A stretch of DNA of 64,000 bases from Notolepis coatsorum. Taxonomy: Eukaryota; Chordata; Actinopteri; Aulopiformes; Paralepididae. Positions within the stretch are counted from its first letter, which is position 1; the number at the start of each line of letters is the position of its first letter. The translations under genes were made by a program, and so were the position numbers. Of the stretch, positions 59,301 to 64,000 are shown in pieces. The notes under the pieces were generated by a model that saw nothing but the letters and a program-made list of their open reading frames with translations, had not been told where the DNA came from and ran no database searches. The stretch spans positions 153,864,034 through 153,928,033 of the forward strand of contig OZ020590.1 in assembly GCA_963971535.1 (NCBI GenBank), read 5' to 3'.

Positions 59301-59368
59301 TCCTTTGAACATTTCTTTACCTTAGCCATTGTTGGCTCTGCAACAAAATCATCAATGTCCAACGTCAT
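56330..59368 (-). CDS. SCAN-domain Gag-protease protein of a Gmr1-like gypsy element, no pol
   Basis: 1,012 aa from ATG 59368 (an aaaatgacg context; the upstream frame is open without an ATG). Residues 75-165 are Arg/Glu/Ala-rich and probably coiled coil. Residues about 262-348 are a SCAN-type capsid domain (FSQSYVEFVREKQLLFDRW). A zinc-knuckle-like CQNCGSAGYVMGNC (394-407) lacks the usual histidine. An aspartic protease follows with CDTGGSQSF (472-480) and LLGNDLAGG (543-551). After that, in place of pol, come about 430 residues that are acidic and then repetitive, with recurrent C-x-T-I (SCGTIL, VCATIL, VCDTIV, FCGTIL, ECATIL). No RT or integrase follows. SCAN domains are known to derive from Gmr1-like gypsy Gag. 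This could be a non-autonomous element or a co-opted gag gene. Confidence 0.75.
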   Translation of the reverse strand: MTLDIDDFVAEPTMAKVKKCSKDELIQVATRFSIDLDAGQKNENLLSQLIEELNTLEVFGVAAGKTLEEEGECFELPRGRDEELRTARELAAVNKADREDLEASEMRRAAAARAEREGRAAEREAQEAIEEAAGVRRAAAARAQEAIEVAQEVRAQAAYDRGMAMRNIGGAGAVHVQRDFDMARQKSMVPFFLERDVVSFFLLFEDIAGSCGWPADKWTILMQSALRGKAQIVYASMYPNNKDYALVKQAILKAYELVPEAYRPKFSNLRKQFSQSYVEFVREKQLLFDRWCAAEKVATVEEIRDLILLEEFKVYGVSEDIAMYLNERKVRTCSAAAVLVDEYVLTHRTSFERQHYPVHDVVRPKWTPNRPTVSSAGGSGKFNGAWGSDDARKCQNCGSAGYVMGNCYRLHPEKRPSNPPRPVMLINTPVRNPVVLSPLDGKGVDDLYTPFRSKGFVSLTEGGPKVPVTILCDTGGSQSFVQSSILPFTHHSELGAGVVIEAFGMHTMNVPLHNVFLDCALVSGPVVIGVATGKLPMQGVALLLGNDLAGGKVLVKPEVTCVPDTQVAEQYLEGFPAFTVAEAMDELEVENEEDESEEDVATSCGTVSDISCGTILVEEATRPELGCQPSYSGSNIHDVSLFSGDDPGMSVGGSDVCSLDRTDNLPGTGYASRPSYLCPVQREQPSRPSLRCGNLFDRVGADACVSVLCHNDVTVCATILAHVSGNKSGTFLSHDTVAVCDTIVAHDGPNFCGTILSRNVDECATILVPDHAVFCDAILGGAPDIFVPDVMLLCSRDGEDVPALDVRESQSPVQLTGVQPSVQSPVLAVPGGEGLGAVMVPGEYADFGFPVGCPERDEFVFSRVSGSSLLSTFDGSVSVERPVEVEPVFCFPVFCPESSGSHADSSLLSLFVRSVSAEGPVVMSLFGDVLVGGLTSRPCASVGAEWGLVARVFPPAPLHPGLAEYILEGSRLSGYQDRVVCAKQRCQMFLSREHSTELRVVFDRGPPIVTLW
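57035..57560 (-). repeat. degenerate minisatellite coding the C-x-T-I repeats
   Basis: On the plus strand the core caaaatggtggcac or its variants recurs about nine times (for example near 57072, 57102, 57211, 57520), spaced roughly 30-50 bp and in one frame. It encodes the C-x-T-I motifs on the minus strand. Confidence 0.65.
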
Positions 59369-59649
59369 TTTTACTATCCACAGTAAACGACAACAAATGA
59401 ATACAACAATTAACTGTGCACCACAATAAGGGATATAGTTCGATATCCTAAACACAAGCAACTCACCCACCGTTCCTACGACCTGGAGTTCAAACTCCAA
59501 TGTTCCCTGTATCCACAAAAAGGTTAGCACGTAAGTAAATTACAGTGATTTAAGATACACGGCATAACATAGCACGCAATTAAACTCACAAGCAGTAGTT
59601 TAAAACACACGGCATTTCATGTCAGCACGCAAAACAAATCACACTGTAT
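59369..59649 (-). other. 5' leader of the SCAN-gag element
   Basis: No ATG in the gag frame. A palindromic tggagtttgaactcca lies at about 59490-59505 on the minus strand and could be part of a primer-binding region, but no LTR end adjoins it. Confidence 0.3.
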
Positions 59650-59797
59650 TTAAGACACACGTAGTCACGTGACTACGGCGGTATGGCACGGTAGTTCGCT
59701 CTCGTAAGTGACAGACCAATTAAGTTATTATTTCACCTCTAAAGAAAGAAAAATCCGCGCAACTTCAGGAAAAGGTTTCAATACACTAGATGTGTGA

Positions 59798-60637
59798 ATG
59801 ACACGTCCTGGCAACCGTGCAGAGACAAGACTGTTGTCTAAGAAACGTGAAATCGATTGGCGTTCTGCCAAACTAATTATGTCAGACAAAGACACCCCTG
59901 CTTGGGCGTCGCACCTAATTGCGGAGGTATCTATCATCAAAGATTCATTCCAGCTAAGGTTTGATGAGCTCAGTGAATCGATCAACGGAGTAAAGAAGGA
60001 CACACGGGCTATTCTGCAAAGAATATCCAACGCGGAGAACCGTATCGGAGCGGTAGAAGACCAGATGGCCGTAGACGGCAAAACTTTGAAAGACCTGACG
60101 GGAGACGTGGACTACTTGAAAACCAAATTAACCTACATGGAAGCGCAGAGCAAGAGAAATAACATCGTATTGGTCGGCCTGAAAGAGGGAGAGGAAGCCG
60201 GTGACCCGAATAATATGATTAATGGCATTCTGAGATACATCCTGGATTTAAAGGACACTGACCAGGTACCAGAGGTAGAAAGGCACCATCGGACTCTCCG
60301 ACCCAGACCAGACCCATCGGCACCTCCTCGCCCGTACATTATACGGCTGCTGAGATGGAACGACAGGCAGGACATCTTGAGAGCCGCGGGGAAGAAAAAG
60401 AAGCTGACATGGGGAGGAAGGCCGCTTCACGCATTCCAGGATCTACCCGTGGAAATTAAAAAGCAGCGCGCCGGTTATACCGACATCAAGAAGAAATTGT
60501 GGGACACGGATGTCCATAATGGTATACTGTACCCTGCGAGGCTGATAGTCACCATCGACGGCGAAACATCCATCTATAATAACCCCACGGATGCAGCGAA
60601 AGGATTGAAGATCAAGCTTCCTAATATTTTTGGCTAA
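59798..60637 (+). CDS. LINE C ORF1p, L1-type RNA-binding protein
   Basis: 279 aa from ATG 59798; an alternative ATG is at 59879. A coiled coil with an heptad-like ENRIGAVEDQM region spans about 45-125. The RRM starts near SKRNNIVLVGLKEGEE, and the C-terminal domain contains KKLWDTDVHNGILYPARL. The architecture matches LINE A ORF1p, with low sequence similarity. The frame is intact. It would bind element RNA in the cytoplasmic RNP. Confidence 0.87.
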   Translation: MTRPGNRAETRLLSKKREIDWRSAKLIMSDKDTPAWASHLIAEVSIIKDSFQLRFDELSESINGVKKDTRAILQRISNAENRIGAVEDQMAVDGKTLKDLTGDVDYLKTKLTYMEAQSKRNNIVLVGLKEGEEAGDPNNMINGILRYILDLKDTDQVPEVERHHRTLRPRPDPSAPPRPYIIRLLRWNDRQDILRAAGKKKKLTWGGRPLHAFQDLPVEIKKQRAGYTDIKKKLWDTDVHNGILYPARLIVTIDGETSIYNNPTDAAKGLKIKLPNIFG

Positions 60638-60835
60638 TGGACAGAGCATAGAGGTATGACACGCCCACCACTCACTGACAGTTGACAGTTGACAGTAGAC
60701 ATGACAACTGAGTTATTTAGTGTGGGTGATGACTTGAGCAAGATCCCGTGCAAGGTATGCAATGAACATTAAGGGCAGCCTCTTTCATTATACTGTTTAT
60801 TATTATAATACATTTTTTTTGGTTTGTGTGTATGT

Positions 60836-60882
60836 ATGTATATATATATATATATATATGTGTATATGTAGGTATATATATA
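60836..60882. repeat. (TA)n microsatellite
   Basis: Alternating ta run with tgtgtatatgtagg interruption, in the LINE C inter-ORF spacer. Confidence 0.9.
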
Positions 60883-61210
60883 TTATTTTGTTTTCTGAGG
60901 TTATGTATTGCACTGCCCCTATAGTAATAATTTCGGATGCACGGATCATGCATTTAATTAAGGACATGGTCTGATCACTGCGTGCGGATAACTGTGTTTA
61001 TCAGTATGTTCACGGACAGGGGATGGACACAGGTTCTATCTCCCTTATATTATGTGTGTGCCCTTTTATTGGCACTTCTTGTATGGTTTGTTATGTGTTT
61101 TGTGTGTATTTCCCCTTGTTGGTGCAGACCATTGATAACTTCAACATATATTCAGTATTTTCCTTTTTATTCAACCTTTTCAACAAGCTAAAGCGCAATA
61201 TAATTTTTGA

Positions 61211-63265
61211 TGGCCACAATTAACATGATTAGTTGGAATGTAAACGGGGTTTCAAATAAAACAAAGAGATATAAAGTCATTAGTCATTTGAAATCCCTGG
61301 ACTGTTGCGATGTTGCAGGAGACACATTTGAAGGATGAGGACTCTATTAAGTTGAGACAGAGATGGGTAGGCCAGGCCTACTCAGCACCAGGTGCCGGGG
61401 CATCTAGGGGCGTCAGTATTTTAATAGCAAAACGACTGACGTTTAGACTATCTCAAAAAATTATTGACAAGGATGGCAGGTTTATCATTCTATCAGGTTT
61501 TTTACAAAATACTAAATGCACGTTAGTAAATGTCTATGCACCCAATATTGGTCAGGCCGAATTTCTATCCAAATTGAGTGTGGCATTATCTCATTTTGCG
61601 GCAGACCATATTTATTTAGGAGGTGATCTCAACCTAGTTAGTGACCCGGCAGTGGATAGATCGGGCCACCCACTCATATCAGATGGTGCATTGTCAGCAG
61701 CGCTCAATGAGTTGCAGGTATCTCTGGCTTTGACAGACATATGGCGGGTAGTAAACTCTCTTGCCCGAGAATATACTTTCTATTCACATGCTCATAATTC
61801 GTACTCAAGGATTGATTACTTTCTTTTTTCACAATGTACAGTTGAGAATGTGATAGAGTGCAACATCCATAATATTATAATCTCAGATCATGCCCCCATG
61901 TCAGTGCGCTTAGCTCTCTCTGTAAACAATCACAAAAGTAAACAATGGAGATTTAACAACTCTTTGCTAAAAGATCAAGAGTTTGTATCTTTGATAAATG
62001 AGAGAATAACTGAATTTATAAATATTAATCTAAAATCTGTCCCTTCAATACAAATGGTGTGGGAAGCATTCAAAGCAACTTGCAGAGGGTGGATTATTAG
62101 CTATTCTACAGCCAGAAAGAAGAAAATGATAATGAAGAAAAACAACTTAATATTAGAACTTAAGGCTGTAGAAACACAACACATGCTTAACCCTGGAAAT
62201 ATACAACTGAAAAATACTATGTTGATTCTTAAGACAGAGTTGCAATCAATTATACATGAGGAGACAGCGTTTGCTCTTTTCAGACTCAGTAGGAAATATT
62301 TTGAATCAGGAGATAAAGCCGGTAAGATGCTAGCACTAAGATTAAAACAATTAGAAAATCGCCAATCAATACCATTTATATGTGATAGTACAGGTGCAGT
62401 TATTTATGAACAAACAGAAATTAATAAAGCTTTCAGTGATTTTTATAGTAAACTCTATCAGTCAGAAGGATCTAAAAAACAGGAAGACATGGATATATTT
62501 TTTAAGGACATATCCTTACCCACATTACAAGAGGTAGAAAGGGAGCATTTAGAGGGTCCTATCAGAGAATCAGAAATCATATCTGCCATGAACCTCCTTT
62601 CAACAGGGAAAGCACCAGGGAATGATGGATACACCTTAGAGTTTTACAAACAGTTTCAACACAGGCTAACCCCACTGCTTACACTAGTATTCAATGACAT
62701 AATAGTTCATCAATCCATGCCTCAGAGTATGTGCCAGGCTACTATCTCTTTGTTACCTAAACCTGATAAAGATCACTCACAAATGGGTAATTATCGTCCC
62801 TTAAGTTTATTGAACAGCGATTATAAGCTATTTGCTAAGATCCTGGCCATGCGCATAGAGACAGTCATGCCTTCACTGATCCACCTTGATCAAGTAGGGT
62901 TTATTAAAGGCCGCCACGTTTCTAATAATATGAGGAGACTATTTCATGTCATGTCAAAAGCGGGCAACCTACAACAACCAGCGGTAGCTTTATCCTTGGA
63001 TGCTGAGAAAGCTTTCGACAGAATAGAATGGCACTATCTGTTTTATGTTCTTACCAGATTCGGTTTTGGACCCACGGTCATACATTGGGTGATGGCGCTC
63101 TACAACAAACCACTAGCTTCAATTAAAACAAATGGCATTATACCTCAACCGTTTCAGCTATTCAGGTCCACCCGACAGGGTTGTCCGGTTTCTCCATCAC
63201 TCTTCATCCTCGCCCTCGAACCGCTGGCATGTGCCATACGAGCAGAGGAGAAAATCACGGGGATC
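61211..63265 (+). pseudogene. LINE C ORF2p: endonuclease and partial RT
   Basis: The frame starts at ATG 61211 (MATINMISWNVNGVSNKT). A small deletion or shift near 61300, just before the LQETHL endonuclease motif, moves it to the frame that runs from 61310. Endonuclease motifs VNVYAPNIG, GGDLNLV, RIDYFLFS and SDHAPMS follow. The RT has APGNDGYTLEFYK, NYRPLSLLNSDY, DQVGFIKGRHVS, SLDAEKAFDRIEW and TRQGCPVSPSLF. Coding stops at about 63265, before the catalytic Asp-Asp box, where foreign LINE sequence begins. Confidence 0.87.
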
Positions 63266-64000
63266 AAGTTTCAAGTTTCAAGTTTCTTTAATAGTTGTCA
63301 TACAGAAGTACAGAATACTTTTGTACAAAATGCGTCTTACTGTTGCGCTCCAGAGACTGTGCATGACAAGATAAGTATGAAATAAAAACATAGTAAAAAT
63401 AGTAAAAATTAGAAGTAAAAAAAGAGGTCACAGTGTTCAGTTTAGACATATGTACAATGTTCGTAGACGTAGTTACCATACAATATACAATACTGTGCAG
63501 TGTACTAATATACAATACTATATAGTGCAAGGCATAAATGGACGAGGTGCAGTTTAGGTACAATTCACAGTAGGTGTACGAGTTGTAGTGCAAATCCTTT
63601 ATCAATAAATATAAAGTGTAAGTGTGTTTGTGTGATCTAAAGTGTGGAGAGTGGGTGCTGCAGTGTGTTGTTTGTTTGAGTGAGTGTGTGCGTGTGGGTG
63701 TGTGTGCTGTGTGCATTTGATGGTTGTTGCATAGTGATTATTGTTCGTTTAGCGATTATTGTTCGTTTAGCAGCCTGATGGCCTGGGGATAGAAGCTCCT
63801 TCTGAGTCTTTCTGTGCTCGCCATAAGACTCCGGTATCGCTTGCCTGACGGCAGCAGTTCAAAGAGGCAGTTGTTCGGGTGGCTCGAGTCCTTAATAATT
63901 CTCTTAGCCTTCCCCTTGCACCGCTTGTTGTAAATGTTCTGGAGGGTGGGAAGCCCCCCTCTAATTGTGCGTTCGGCTGAACGTGTCACTCTTTGTAGTC
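63266..64000 (-). mobile_element. L2-type LINE 3' end, running off the window
   Basis: The minus-strand coding tail (63756 to 63989 and beyond) has SSHPNNCLFELLPSGKRYRS and RRSFYPQAIRLLN, the C-terminal signature of fish L2/CR1-type LINEs. A 3' UTR follows, ending in a (ttgaaac)n tail that reads as caagtttcaagtttcaagtt at about 63265-63285 on plus. It inserted into LINE C. Confidence 0.75.

Larger units (their letters stand above)
59650..63265 (+). mobile_element. LINE C: L1-like retrotransposon, 3' part cut off
   Basis: ORF1p plus the ORF2p endonuclease and most of the RT, truncated at 63265 by the tail of another LINE in opposite orientation. The 5' edge is approximate. ORF1 and ORF2 are separated by 0.57 kb. 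The missing part includes the YADD/FADD box and the C-terminus, which must lie beyond the window if it exists. Confidence 0.8.

Overview
The window is from a vertebrate genome, most likely a teleost fish. The case for this is introns and splice signals, a C2H2 zinc-finger gene of a type common in teleosts, L1-type, CR1/L2-type, BEL/Pao and Ty3/gypsy retroelements of the kinds abundant in fish, and long ATT, AT and TTGG simple repeats. I cannot name the species. There is no prokaryotic or operon organisation. Almost all long open frames belong to transposable elements. The only plausible host gene is a zinc-finger exon on the minus strand.

Layout, left to right. 246-743: nested inverted-repeat (foldback) element. 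1268-5669: young Ty3/gypsy element with 202-bp LTRs. 6247-7183: truncated CR1/L2-like LINE. 7340-16438: complete BEL/Pao element with 1,402-bp LTRs, a perfect ctgtc target duplication and one uninterrupted reading frame. 16439-18896: minisatellite, a decayed zinc-finger tail and the zinc-finger exon (minus). 18978-19930: a minisatellite that reverses orientation in its middle. 20364-20590: THAP-domain relic and promoter-like motifs. 21218-23294: CR1/L2-like LINE (minus) split by a 1,219-bp solo LTR rich in heat-shock elements. 23000-24808 and 27408-29213: inverted duplication whose spacer holds a TTGG repeat and a BEL-type solo LTR. 30470-46212: full-length L1-like LINE A, interrupted by LINE B (33859-41483) and by a hAT element (41911-43612). 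47483-55156: direct tandem copy of 37988-47479 that lacks the hAT and keeps its empty site. 56330-59368: a SCAN-domain gag-protease frame (minus) without a pol. About 59650-63265: LINE C, cut by an L2-type LINE tail that runs to the right edge.

How the parts fit together. The nesting gives a relative history. LINE A entered host DNA and made a 10-bp duplication. LINE B then entered its ORF2 and decayed. About 7.7 kb was then duplicated in tandem, and afterwards a hAT inserted into the left copy only. The most notable items are the heat-shock-element solo LTR, the SCAN-gag protein with an unusual repetitive C-terminus, the intact BEL element, and the two large duplications (one direct, one inverted). 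No RNA gene or CRISPR array could be supported, apart from one tRNA-like relic.
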